DNA of 64,000 nt, taken from Methylolobus aquaticus (GTDB taxonomy: Bacteria > Pseudomonadota > Gammaproteobacteria > Methylococcales > Methylococcaceae). The notes beneath the pieces were generated by a model that did not search any database, was not told where the DNA came from, and saw only the letters and a program-made list of their open reading frames with translations. Location of the stretch: positions 1 to 64,000 of the forward strand of contig SEYW01000016.1 in assembly GCA_004168015.1 (NCBI GenBank), read 5' to 3'. This document shows positions 1 to 8,884 of the stretch, piece after piece. Both the position numbers and the translations under genes were made by a program. Position 1 is the first letter of the stretch; the number at the start of each line of letters is the position of its first letter.

Positions 1-50
1 CGCTGGACCTGATTACCGCATCGGTCGCCCGGCTGAGCGCGATCTTCTGA
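1..50 (+). CDS. 3' end of an upstream gene (partial)
   Basis: The first bases read as an open frame ending in TGA at 48-50, giving a C-terminal tail LDLITASVARLSAIF. The stop lies 13 bases before the dabA start, so the gene could be co-transcribed with it. Too little is visible to name the product. A transcription regulator or another transporter subunit often sits at this place beside DAB genes, but that is only context. Another reading is that the open frame is fortuitous. Confidence 0.3.
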   Translation, partial: LDLITASVARLSAIF

Positions 51-63
51 ACGTGCAAGGCCC

Positions 64-3000
64 ATGAACGCAGCCGCGCCCTCACCGAGCCCACCGCCGG
101 ACTCGCACACTGCGACTCGGCAGCGTGTCGCCGAACTTGTCGACCACCTCGACCACATTCTGCCCGCTCAAGCGCCCTTGCTGGACTTCGTCCATCACAA
201 CACGCTGCATGGCTATCAGCACCTGCCGTTTGCACAGGCCCTGACCGAGCTCGAGCGCCTCACCGGCGTCCGGGCCTACCCGTCCGAAACGGCCGTCCGG
301 TCCTGGTACGCAGCGCAGCGTATCGAGCAGGACGATCTGGATGCGGTACTGAGCCAGGCGACGGATCTGGAACCGGATACCGTCGTCCTGGAAATTGGGG
401 CGACGAAGGTGCGTCGCCGTGAGCTGTACCGTCTCGCGATGGTCTATGGCATCGAGCCGACGACCCGAGAAGCACTGCGGTGGATGAGCCGGGAGAGCGG
501 TATCTTCGATCGCATCATGGATGACATCCCGCCCGGGGCGCGCCACCGGCTGCTGCAAGCCATCAAGACCGAGGCCGTCCCGACGGCCGGCCCGGTGCCC
601 GCGCCCCGGACCTTCGTCCGCGCTCTCTGGGCAGCTTGTGCCGACAAACTTGAATTGCCGTTGGCCGGCCAGGACCCGGAGGGGGCGCTCGATCCGATGA
701 TCGACGAGGTTCCCGAGTGGCCAGCCAAGGAAACCGACCATGCCGGCCGGGACGCGAAACAGCGCAGCCGGGTGGAGCTTGCGCTGGATCAGGTCGGCAA
801 AACCCTTAGCCTGCCGGCACTGATCGGCGAGTTGACCGGACAGAGCGCCATCGAGGCCCTGCGCCCGGACCTGATCCGCCTGTGCGCGGCGTTTTTGGAC
901 GAAGGCGTGGCGGCCTGGCACCCACCGAACCGCCGCGCCGGCCTCTACGCGGTCTGGCGGGAGTCGGTCGAGCGAGGCCAGGCGATCCAGCCGATCGCGC
1001 TGCGACAGGACGATCTGCCGACTGATGCGCTGGCAGCGATCACCGCGGAACTGACGCGTCTTGGACTGCCCGAAGACCGCTGGGGCGGCTATCTGGCGCG
1101 CGTCGCGCTGGAACTGCCGGGCTGGGCAGGCCTGATCAACTGGCGTAGCCGGCACGCCGGTTATGCCGCGAACACCGGGGCGCCCGCAAGTCTGGCCGAC
1201 TTTCTGGCCGTGCGGCTGATGCTGGACCGGGTCTGGAGCGAGCGAGTGTGCCGTGAGACCTGGGCGATCGAGGCGACTCTCCCGGCGCTGCGGCAGTTTT
1301 TCCTGACGCGTGCCGATGAGTTCTCGCTGCGGCACGCCCTTTACGCCGGGACACTGCCCGAAGATCTCGCCGATGCAGTCCATCGCCTCATCGCCACGCC
1401 CGAGCCGACCGACCGGACCCGGCGGCAGTGGCAGGAGATCGGACGGCTGCACAGCGCCCGACCGGATCAGGACGGCGGCGGGCCGCGCCCACCCCAGGGG
1501 CCCCATGGGAACCTGTGGCGGCTCTTTCGCCTGGCCCAGCATCTGGGGCTGACTGCCACCGAGGTGGGTGCATTGCCGAAAATGCAGGTCGAGCGCTTGC
1601 TGCGGCTGCTCGACGATTTCACACCACAGCGCCGCGCCCATCTGTGGCTGCTCGCCTATGAACGGAACTACCGGCAAAGGATATTCCTCGCCTTGTCCGA
1701 CAATCATGGCCAAGGCCGTTGGCAGCGCCGCGAGCAGGCTCCGGACGTGCAGATCGTCTGCTGCATGGACGACCGGGAGGAAAGTCTCCGCCGACATCTG
1801 GAGGAGCGAAATCCGCGCGTGGAAACCTTCGGCGCCGCCGGCTTTTTCGGCGTGCCGATGTACTGGCAGGGCCTGGACGACACACGGAAAACCCCGCTGT
1901 GCCCGGTCGTCGTGACCCCTACCAACGAAGTGCATGAACTGCCACGAGCCGACGAGGCAAAGCGTCACCGCGCCCACCGCCGCTGGCATCGGCTTCGCAC
2001 CTTGCGCGACGATCTGCTGCAGCACGAACTCCGCCGCAACCTCGTGTCCTCCTCGCTGCTGATCGATGCGCTGGCGCCGGGCTATCTGTTGGGCCTCGCG
2101 GCGAAAATCGGCGCTCCCGGTACCTTCCAGCGGTGGGCCAGGGCGGCTGCCTCGGCCCTGATTGCCCCGGTGCGCACGACGGTAACCGTTACCGCCGTTC
2201 AGGGAGAGGCACCACGGCTGGGATTCACCGACGAGGAACAGACCAACCGTATCGAAGCCTTCCTGCGCAACATCGGCCTGATCGACCACTTTGCCCCGCT
2301 CGTGGTCCTGCTGGGCCATGGGTCGAACAGCGAGAACAACCCGCACTTGGCAGCCTACGACTGCGGCGCCTGCAGCGGACGCCACGGCGGACCGAACGCG
2401 AGAGCCTTCGCGGCCATGGTCAATCGTCCGCAGACCCGACAAAGCCTGGCGGAGCGAGGCATCACGATTCCCGACGGAACCTGGTTCGTCGGCGCCGAGC
2501 ACGACACCTGCAACGACGCCGTGCACTGGTTCGATGTCGAGGATTTGCCGCCCGTACTGCGCCCCGTGCAGCACGCCTTTCGCAAGGAACTGGACCTGGT
2601 CTGTCGCCTGTCCGCCCAGGAGCGCTGCCGCCGCTTCGCCTCCGCACCGCGCACGCCTGATCCCGGTCAGGCTCTGGCTCATGTCGGAAAGCGGTCCGCC
2701 GACTTCAGCCAGATACGCCCTGAGCTCGGACATGCGACGAACGCGGCGGCCTTCATCGGACGACGCGCGATGAGCCAGGGCGTTTTTCTCGACCGCAGAG
2801 TCTTCCTGATCTCCTACGATCCGACGGCGGACGACGACGGATCGTTGCTCGAGGGAATCCTGCTGGCGGTCGGACCCGTCGGGGCGGGCATCAACCTCGA
2901 ATACTATTTCTCGACCGTCGCGGCCGATCAGCTCGGCTGCGGCAGCAAGGTACCGCACAACGTAACCGGGTTCTTCGGCGTCATGGACGGGGCGTTCAGC

Positions 3001-3348
3001 GACCTGCGGACCGGACTGCCGCGCCAGATGACCGAGATCCATGAACCCATGCGGCTGCTGATGGTCGTCGAGCAAAGGCCCGAGGTCCTGACCGCGATCT
3101 GTGAACGCCAGGCGCCGCTGCGGGAGTTGATCGCCAACGGCTGGATCGTCCTTGGCTGCCGGCATCCGCTCGACGGCTCGCTATGGCTGTTCGAGGACGG
3201 CTCCGGCTTCGTGCACTGGCGGCGACCCCAGGGTCAGACGCCGGTGTGCGCGGGCTCGGCCGATTGGTGCTCAGGCCACACCGAGCCCTTGCCTCCGGCC
3301 CTGATTCGCGCGGATGCCGCAGCGGCGGAGGACCCGCGCCATGCTTGA
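64..3348 (+). CDS. dabA: DabA-type inorganic carbon accumulation protein (DUF2309)
   Basis: DabA is the cytoplasmic, membrane-associated subunit of the DAB inorganic-carbon system. It has a beta-carbonic-anhydrase-like zinc site and is thought to hydrate CO2 in one direction, driven by an ion gradient through DabB. The 1094-residue length is normal or slightly long for the family. The expected zinc-site pattern is present: C567-M-D569-D-R571 in a CxDxR motif, then H752 and C767. The 15-residue spacing between His and Cys matches that of known DabA proteins. The gene overlaps the next gene (dabB-like) by 8 bases, which indicates translational coupling. It opens a four-gene run of membrane antiporter-like subunits followed by two carbonic anhydrases. 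Family assignment is strong; activity is inferred from intact ligands. Confidence 0.93.
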   Translation: MNAAAPSPSPPPDSHTATRQRVAELVDHLDHILPAQAPLLDFVHHNTLHGYQHLPFAQALTELERLTGVRAYPSETAVRSWYAAQRIEQDDLDAVLSQATDLEPDTVVLEIGATKVRRRELYRLAMVYGIEPTTREALRWMSRESGIFDRIMDDIPPGARHRLLQAIKTEAVPTAGPVPAPRTFVRALWAACADKLELPLAGQDPEGALDPMIDEVPEWPAKETDHAGRDAKQRSRVELALDQVGKTLSLPALIGELTGQSAIEALRPDLIRLCAAFLDEGVAAWHPPNRRAGLYAVWRESVERGQAIQPIALRQDDLPTDALAAITAELTRLGLPEDRWGGYLARVALELPGWAGLINWRSRHAGYAANTGAPASLADFLAVRLMLDRVWSERVCRETWAIEATLPALRQFFLTRADEFSLRHALYAGTLPEDLADAVHRLIATPEPTDRTRRQWQEIGRLHSARPDQDGGGPRPPQGPHGNLWRLFRLAQHLGLTATEVGALPKMQVERLLRLLDDFTPQRRAHLWLLAYERNYRQRIFLALSDNHGQGRWQRREQAPDVQIVCCMDDREESLRRHLEERNPRVETFGAAGFFGVPMYWQGLDDTRKTPLCPVVVTPTNEVHELPRADEAKRHRAHRRWHRLRTLRDDLLQHELRRNLVSSSLLIDALAPGYLLGLAAKIGAPGTFQRWARAAASALIAPVRTTVTVTAVQGEAPRLGFTDEEQTNRIEAFLRNIGLIDHFAPLVVLLGHGSNSENNPHLAAYDCGACSGRHGGPNARAFAAMVNRPQTRQSLAERGITIPDGTWFVGAEHDTCNDAVHWFDVEDLPPVLRPVQHAFRKELDLVCRLSAQERCRRFASAPRTPDPGQALAHVGKRSADFSQIRPELGHATNAAAFIGRRAMSQGVFLDRRVFLISYDPTADDDGSLLEGILLAVGPVGAGINLEYYFSTVAADQLGCGSKVPHNVTGFFGVMDGAFSDLRTGLPRQMTEIHEPMRLLMVVEQRPEVLTAICERQAPLRELIANGWIVLGCRHPLDGSLWLFEDGSGFVHWRRPQGQTPVCAGSADWCSGHTEPLPPALIRADAAAAEDPRHA

Positions 3349-4903
3349 AACCCTGGCTGCCGGCATTCCCCTCTTTCCGCTCGTGGCCGCGCTGCTGATC
3401 GCAGCCGGGATGATCTCCGGACGATTGGGCGGAGAAGCCGGCGAGTGTTACACACGCCGCCTTGCCCTGGGCGCCGCGATGAGCTCGGCCATCGCGCTGC
3501 TGATCGTCATCGGCCTGCGCACGCGAGCCGCCATGCTGCCGCACCTGCGCCTGGGCACCTGGATCGCCAGCGGCCGGCATCGGATCGACTGCAGCCTCAC
3601 ACTGGACGCGCTCAGTCTGAGCTTCGCGATGCTGATCCTGCTGCTCGGTATCGCGGTGTTGCGCTTTTCGGGCAGCTACATGCACCGTGAGCCGGGTTTC
3701 CACCGCTACTTTCTGGTGATGAGCCTGTTCATCGGAGCGATGCTGATCCTCGCTCTCGGCGGCAACGGCCTGTTGACTTTCGCCGGCTGGGAAATTGCCG
3801 GCGTCTGTTCCTTCCTGCTGATCGGCTACACCCATGAGCGGCCGGTGGCCGTCGCAAATGCCAGCCGCGCCTTCCTCACCAACCGTGTCGGCGACATCGG
3901 CTTCCTGCTCGGACTGCTGCTGGCGGTGGTCTGGATCGGCGATCTGGAATGGCCGAAGCTGTTGCACGCGGCGCGCAAACTGCAGCCGCTCGCCGCCACC
4001 GGGCTGGCCTTGTGCTTTCTGCTGGCGGCCGCAGTCAAGTCGGCGCAGTTACCCTTCACTCCCTGGGTCACCCGGGCCATGGAGGGTCCGACCCCATCCA
4101 GCGCACTGTTCTACGGCGCGGTGATGATCCACGCCGGCGCCTTTCTGGCGCTACGCCTGCAACCGCTGTTCGAGCACTCGGTGCCGGCCATGTCCTGCCT
4201 GGTGGCGGTGGGCGCGCTGACGGCCTGCTACGGCTTTTTGACCGGTCTGACCCAGACCGACGTCAAGTCCTCGCTGATTTTCGCGACGGTTGCCCAGATC
4301 GGGTTGATCTTCCTGGCCTGCGGTCTTGGCTGGTGGACCTTCGCCACCGTGCATTTGTTCGCGCATGCCGTCGTGCGCGGTTTCCAGTTCATGTCGGCAC
4401 CGTCGTTGATGCACCGTGTCGCGGCGCGTCCGATGCGGCCGGTGCCCGCCTTTCTGGCTCACCGTCCCGGCCTTTACCATGCGGCCCTGCAGCGCTTCTG
4501 GATCGAAGCGGCCACCGACCGCTGGATCGTTGCCCCGGTGCAGCGCATCGCCGCCGATGTCGAGCGTTTCGACCGGGAGGTGGTCGAGCGCATCGTCGGC
4601 TTGCCGGTACCCGCGCTCGGCAGTTTATCGTCGGCCGCAGCCTGGGAGGAAAGCCGGCTGGCGGCAACGGGCGGCTCGGGGCCGGACGCGCGCGAAGCCG
4701 GCGGCGTGATCCGCTGGATGGCCCATCAACTCGCGGTGGCGCTGCACTGGTTCGAGGAGAAACTGGTGCTGCAGGGGGTTGGAGCCGACCTCTGGAAGGG
4801 TTTCCGGCGCTTCGGTCAGCGTCTACGCGCGGTTGACGAAGCCCTTTGCCGGCCGCGGTATCTGATCCTGCTGGTGATCGCCACGCTGTTGTCCGTGAAG
4901 TAA
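3341..4903 (+). CDS. dabB: DabB-type NuoL/MrpA-like membrane subunit
   Basis: This 520-residue polytopic membrane protein of the proton-conducting complex I antiporter family (NuoL/ND5-like) is the expected partner of DabA. It carries the motif region MEGPTPSSALFYGAVMIHAG, typical of NuoL/DabB, near residues 246-265, and a long run of hydrophobic helices up to about residue 360. The remainder is more hydrophilic and may contact DabA. It ends in a final hydrophobic helix. The ATG at 3341 is preferred because it overlaps the dabA stop; an upstream in-frame ATG at 3314 would lie deep inside dabA. In the DAB model it supplies cation flow that drives CO2 hydration by DabA. The adjacent NuoM-like genes suggest a larger membrane module than DabA-DabB alone. 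Confidence 0.88.
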   Translation: MLETLAAGIPLFPLVAALLIAAGMISGRLGGEAGECYTRRLALGAAMSSAIALLIVIGLRTRAAMLPHLRLGTWIASGRHRIDCSLTLDALSLSFAMLILLLGIAVLRFSGSYMHREPGFHRYFLVMSLFIGAMLILALGGNGLLTFAGWEIAGVCSFLLIGYTHERPVAVANASRAFLTNRVGDIGFLLGLLLAVVWIGDLEWPKLLHAARKLQPLAATGLALCFLLAAAVKSAQLPFTPWVTRAMEGPTPSSALFYGAVMIHAGAFLALRLQPLFEHSVPAMSCLVAVGALTACYGFLTGLTQTDVKSSLIFATVAQIGLIFLACGLGWWTFATVHLFAHAVVRGFQFMSAPSLMHRVAARPMRPVPAFLAHRPGLYHAALQRFWIEAATDRWIVAPVQRIAADVERFDREVVERIVGLPVPALGSLSSAAAWEESRLAATGGSGPDAREAGGVIRWMAHQLAVALHWFEEKLVLQGVGADLWKGFRRFGQRLRAVDEALCRPRYLILLVIATLLSVK

Positions 4904-4908
4904 TCGAG

Positions 4909-6438
4909 ATGACCGTCGCCGAAATTGGCTGGAAGACCCAGGCCGCATTGCCCGTGCTCAGCGCGCTGATCGCCACGCCCGTGGCCGGGTCTATCGTCGC
5001 GCTGCTGACCCGCAGTGGACGCCAGGCCGCGCTCGCCGGTCGGGTGACCAGCGCCGTCGAGATCGGGCTGGCCGTCATGCTGGCCTGGCGTTTCGACCGC
5101 TCCGCCGATGCGCTGCAGTTCGTGGAACAAGAGCGGCTCCTCGGACTGTTGCCTTACCACCTCGGCGTCGACGGCATCAGCCTGCTGTTCGTACTGTTGG
5201 CCGCGCTGCTGCCATCTCTGCTCGTGCTCTACGAGGAAATCGTCCACGAACGCCCGCCAGGCCGTTATATCGCGCTGGTACTGGCCTGGCAGGCCCTGCT
5301 GATGGGCTTGTTGCTGTCCCTGAATCTGCTGCAGTTCTGGCTGTTGGCCTGCCTCGAAGTGCTGCCGCCCTTGCTCATCCTGAGGCACTGGAGCACCGGC
5401 GACGACAAGCGCACGCCGACGCGTCTGTACGGCCTGTTCCAGAGTGGCGGGCTGCTGATGCTGCTCTCGGGAGTGCTGCTGCTCGGCTGGAACCATGTCC
5501 GGATGGCGGACCACTGGTCGCTCGATTACCGCGATCTGCTGGCGGTACCCATCGCCGACTCCTGGCAGAACTACGCCTTCGTGCTGCTGTTCTACGGGTT
5601 TGCCGTGCGGCTGGCACAGTTCCCGTTCCACGGATGGCTGCCACCCGTCGCACAGCACGGCACGCTGGCCACCGTGCCGGTGTTGGTCGTCGGGATCAAG
5701 ATCGGCCTGTACGGCCTGCTACGCTTCGTACTGCCGCTGTTGCCGAATGCCGTGCTCAACTGGCAGAACTTCGTCGTGGGGCTGGGGGTTGCCGGGATCT
5801 TCTACGGTGCCGGTCTCGCGTTGATGCAGTTGGGTCTGCGGCGTCTGCTCGCCTTTTCGGCCATCAGCCAGACGGGCATGCTGCTGGTGGGCGTGTTCAC
5901 GCTCGATCGGGAGGGACTGACCGGGACGCTGCTGCTGTCGGCCAACTTCGGTCTGGCAGCAAGCGGGCTGCTGTTCGCGACCGGGCTGGTGCACCGTCGC
6001 GCCGGATCGACGCTGCTGCCCCGACTGGGGGGCATGTTCGAAGCGATGCCGCTGCTCGGCATCACGTTCCTGCTCGCGGCCTTGAGTACGATGGCCATGC
6101 CCGGGACCCCCGGATTCGATGCCGCGCATCTGCTGCTCGACGGCGCCATCGGGGCCAGCGACTGGGGCATCGCCGCAGCGGTCGCGCTGGGCAACGTGCT
6201 GACCGCCGCGTTCCTGTTATGGGCTTTCCAGCGTATCTTCCTGGCCGAACGGAAGCGGCCGGCGGCCTGCCGGCCCGGCATCCCGCTGACACGGCCGGAG
6301 TGGCTGCTCGCCTCGATCGTCTGCCTGGCGCTGCTCGCCATCGGCTTTCACACGGAGCCCTGGGTCGCCATCGTCAGCAAATCGGTGGGCGGTCTGACAG
6401 CCGCTTACGCAGCACCGACACACGGGCCCTTACCGTGA
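4909..6438 (+). CDS. NuoM-like antiporter subunit, divergent copy
   Basis: A 509-residue multi-helix protein of the NuoL/M/N family. It has the broken-helix lysine region (PFHGWLPPVAQHGTLATVP followed by VGIKIGLYG), which corresponds to the conserved TM7/TM8 segment of NuoM. The motif with the conserved glutamate on TM5 is altered: it reads ACLEVLPP rather than WExxLIP, so the Glu spacing to Pro differs. The 'ISH' histidine of TM11-12 is replaced by Gln (AISQTG). These changes suggest a specialised, perhaps partly non-pumping, copy. ATG 4909 follows the dabB stop by 5 bases and is preferred over an internal start at 4846. There are no other complex I genes here, so it belongs to the DAB module, not to respiratory complex I. 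Confidence 0.8.
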   Translation: MTVAEIGWKTQAALPVLSALIATPVAGSIVALLTRSGRQAALAGRVTSAVEIGLAVMLAWRFDRSADALQFVEQERLLGLLPYHLGVDGISLLFVLLAALLPSLLVLYEEIVHERPPGRYIALVLAWQALLMGLLLSLNLLQFWLLACLEVLPPLLILRHWSTGDDKRTPTRLYGLFQSGGLLMLLSGVLLLGWNHVRMADHWSLDYRDLLAVPIADSWQNYAFVLLFYGFAVRLAQFPFHGWLPPVAQHGTLATVPVLVVGIKIGLYGLLRFVLPLLPNAVLNWQNFVVGLGVAGIFYGAGLALMQLGLRRLLAFSAISQTGMLLVGVFTLDREGLTGTLLLSANFGLAASGLLFATGLVHRRAGSTLLPRLGGMFEAMPLLGITFLLAALSTMAMPGTPGFDAAHLLLDGAIGASDWGIAAAVALGNVLTAAFLLWAFQRIFLAERKRPAACRPGIPLTRPEWLLASIVCLALLAIGFHTEPWVAIVSKSVGGLTAAYAAPTHGPLP

Positions 6439-6484
6439 TCGGCGCCCTGAATCCACCGTACGTCAAAGCCACGGATCCGCATTG

Positions 6485-8026
6485 ATGGTTACCGGCTTGC
6501 CCCTCATTTCCCTGTTGATCGCGTTCCCTTGCGTGAGTGCCGCCGCGCTGCTGCTGGTGAGAGAGCCCCATGCGGCCAGGGTCTGGGCACTCGTCGCGGC
6601 ACTGTGCGAGGTGCTGCTCGCGGGCTTGGTGCTGTTTTCCTTCGACGGCCACTCGGACAAGTTCCAGTTCGTTGAACAGCACGCGTGGATCCCCAGCCTG
6701 CAGATCGACTACCTGGTGGGACTCGACGGCTTGTCGGTGTTGTTTCCGGCCTGCACTGCCCTGTTGACCGTCGCCGTCATCGTCGGCTCGTGGACCAGCG
6801 TGCCCTCGATGGCCCGGCTGTATTTTGCGCTGATCCTGATGCTCGAAGGCATGACGATCGGAATCTTCTCCGCGCTCGACACCGCGCTGTTCTTCCTGTT
6901 CTGGGAGCTGAGCCTGGTACCGATCTACTTCCTGGTGAGTCTGTGGGGCTCGGGCCCCCGGCGGCGCTTCGTGGCCACGCAATACGCGCTGTACATGCTG
7001 ATCGGCGGCATTCCAATCCTCTTCGCCTGTATCATCCTGGCGCTGCAGCATGCGACCAGCGACGATTTGCCCATCCCTGCGGGGCTGACGTTCAACTACC
7101 TGTCGCTGTTGTCGACACCCGCGGACACGGTCACTCAGACTCTCGTGTTCGTGCTGTTCTTGCTCGGCTTCGGGATCAAGATCCCGCTCGTGCCGTTCCA
7201 CAGTTGGCTGCCCGGCATCGCGATGGAGGGGCCCGCCGGGTTGACCGCAATGATCACCGGTATCAAAGTGGGCGCTTATGGATTGCTCCGCCTGGGCATC
7301 CCCTTGGCACCGGAAGCCGCGCTCCATTTCGCCCCCTGTTTGACCGGGCTCGGCATCGTCGGCGTGTTTTTTGGCGCGCTTTTAGCCTTGCGGCAACACA
7401 ACCTGCGTACACTGCTGGCCTACGCGAGCATCAGCCATGTAGGACTGGTTGTCGTCGCGATGTCGATCATGAACCTGAATGGGATCCAGGGCGCGGTGTT
7501 TCAACTCGTCAATTTCAGCCTGGTGTCCGGCGGACTCTTTCTGATCGCCGGGTGCCTGCAGCAGCGTCTGGGCTCGACCGACCGGGTCCATCTCGGCGGG
7601 CTGGCCAGCCCGATGCCGCTGCTGACCGGCTTTGCATTCCTGTTCCTAGTGGCCGGGATCGGCATCCCAGGGACCAACGGCTTCATCGCCGAATGGCTGA
7701 TGCTGCTGGGGATCTTCGAACACCATGGCGGCCTCAGTCTGGCCCTGCTGATCGGCACCGTGCTCAGCGCAACCTATTCGTTTGGCTTTTTCCGGGTGGC
7801 CTTTCTCGGCCCGGGGATTCGACCCGGGGTCAGGCAGGCTGAGGATCTACGTCCTCGCGAACTGTTGCTGTTTGCCGGTCTCGCCGTGCTCGTACTCTGG
7901 CTGGGCGTGTACCCGCGCCCGCTAATCGCTACGCTGGATGCCGCGGCGGCGACGTGGGTCAAACAGGTTGGCGGCGGACTCCTCGAGCAGCCCAGTCAGT
8001 TCGCGTCGGCCGCGCTGAACGATTGA
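6485..8026 (+). CDS. NuoM-like antiporter subunit, canonical copy
   Basis: A 513-residue polytopic protein of the NuoM family. Unlike its upstream neighbour it keeps the classic signatures: FWELSLVPIYFL, with the TM5 glutamate five residues before Pro, PFHSWLPGIAMEGPAG in the discontinuous helix, GIKVGAYGLLR with the lysine, and YASISHVGL with the histidine. It is therefore likely capable of proton or sodium translocation. ATG 6485 is chosen; a TTG one codon upstream is possible. It is separated from the previous gene by 46 bases and lies in the same orientation as dabA/dabB. Paired with the preceding divergent copy it could be a duplication inside the DAB operon. Which cation it moves cannot be read from sequence. 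Confidence 0.82.
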   Translation: MVTGLPLISLLIAFPCVSAAALLLVREPHAARVWALVAALCEVLLAGLVLFSFDGHSDKFQFVEQHAWIPSLQIDYLVGLDGLSVLFPACTALLTVAVIVGSWTSVPSMARLYFALILMLEGMTIGIFSALDTALFFLFWELSLVPIYFLVSLWGSGPRRRFVATQYALYMLIGGIPILFACIILALQHATSDDLPIPAGLTFNYLSLLSTPADTVTQTLVFVLFLLGFGIKIPLVPFHSWLPGIAMEGPAGLTAMITGIKVGAYGLLRLGIPLAPEAALHFAPCLTGLGIVGVFFGALLALRQHNLRTLLAYASISHVGLVVVAMSIMNLNGIQGAVFQLVNFSLVSGGLFLIAGCLQQRLGSTDRVHLGGLASPMPLLTGFAFLFLVAGIGIPGTNGFIAEWLMLLGIFEHHGGLSLALLIGTVLSATYSFGFFRVAFLGPGIRPGVRQAEDLRPRELLLFAGLAVLVLWLGVYPRPLIATLDAAAATWVKQVGGGLLEQPSQFASAALND

Positions 8027-8051
8027 TGGTTTCGATACGATCCTATATAAA
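8023..8051 (+). promoter_or_regulatory. Candidate sigma70 promoter for the carbonic anhydrases
   Basis: TTGATG (8023-8028) and TATAAA (8046-8051) are separated by 17 bases and sit about 100 bases before the first carbonic anhydrase. The -35 overlaps the stop codon of the NuoM-like gene. This would allow the carbonic anhydrases to be transcribed apart from the dab genes. It is a pattern match only. Confidence 0.45.
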
Positions 8052-8149
8052 GGACTTTGGACGGCCGCTGTTGCCTGTTGCGATGGCAATACCTCGCAGC
8101 ATCCGGCGATGCCAAACTGCGACCGGCTCGTAAACTACGGAGAAATCAC

Positions 8150-8800
8150 GTGAAGGCTTTCGAAAGACTATTGCTAGAGAACAAGGCCTGGGTGGAAGAA
8201 AAGAGCACACAGGAACCTGAGTTCTTCCTCCGGCTGTCGAAGGACCAGCGGCCGGATACGCTGTGGATCGGGTGCGCGGACAGCCGGGTTCCGGCCGAGA
8301 TCATCGTCAATGCGCAGCCGGGCGAGATCTTCGTGCACCGCAACATCGCGAACCAGATCATCATGACGGACTTCAACAGCCTGAGCGTGTTGCAGTACGC
8401 CGTCGACGTCCTGAAGGTCAGCGATGTCATCGTCTGTGGCCACTACGACTGCGGGGGCGTCAAAGCAGCACTCAGCAAGCAGAGCCCCGAACTCGTGGTC
8501 GTGAACAAATGGCTGATGCACATCAAGGATGTCTACCGATTGCATCGGGACGATATCGAGAACTACGCGACTGACAAGGAGAAAGCCAATCGCCTCGTTG
8601 AACTGAACGTCATCGAACAAGTCGTCAAGCTGACGCACACCTCGATCATTCAGCAGGCCTGGCGCCAGCACAATCGACCCGTTCTGCATGGTTGGGTCTA
8701 CGGCCTGGACAATGGCATGCTCAAGCAGCTGATCATGCTGCCGCCCGACACCCCGATCGAACCGATCTACCAGTACACCGAGACACTCCTGGCGTCGTAA
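8150..8800 (+). CDS. Beta-carbonic anhydrase, copy 1
   Basis: A 216-residue cytoplasmic beta-class carbonic anhydrase that interconverts CO2 and bicarbonate. The zinc and catalytic residues are C42, D44, R46 (GCADSRVPAE), H98 and C101 (CGHYDCGG), at the same residue numbers as E. coli Can. The start is taken as GTG 8150. It has a GGAG ribosome-binding site seven bases upstream, and the N-terminus [14 protein letters not shown] then aligns with the downstream paralogue [15 protein letters not shown] longer in-frame extension to 8057 has no family match. It lies directly after the DAB genes, so a role in maintaining the bicarbonate pool for carbon fixation is likely. An intracellular anhydrase could also short-circuit a bicarbonate pool, so regulation or sequestration may matter. 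Confidence 0.92.
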   Translation: MKAFERLLLENKAWVEEKSTQEPEFFLRLSKDQRPDTLWIGCADSRVPAEIIVNAQPGEIFVHRNIANQIIMTDFNSLSVLQYAVDVLKVSDVIVCGHYDCGGVKAALSKQSPELVVVNKWLMHIKDVYRLHRDDIENYATDKEKANRLVELNVIEQVVKLTHTSIIQQAWRQHNRPVLHGWVYGLDNGMLKQLIMLPPDTPIEPIYQYTETLLAS

Positions 8801-8884
8801 ATCACCACCGTGGACCCTGAGCAGCCCCTCCGAGAGCGGCACTGAGCGCGCGAACGACGCACGGCGGTCCTTTGGAGCTAGCCG

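Noticed and set aside
82..3165. Very long open frame on the minus strand opposite dabA (over 1000 codons)
   Set aside because: It is the complement of dabA, with composition typical of a GC-rich shadow frame and no domains; dabA has intact catalytic motifs.
64..8026. Reading the NuoL/NuoM-like genes as part of respiratory complex I
   Set aside because: No other nuo genes are nearby, and the operon starts with DabA.
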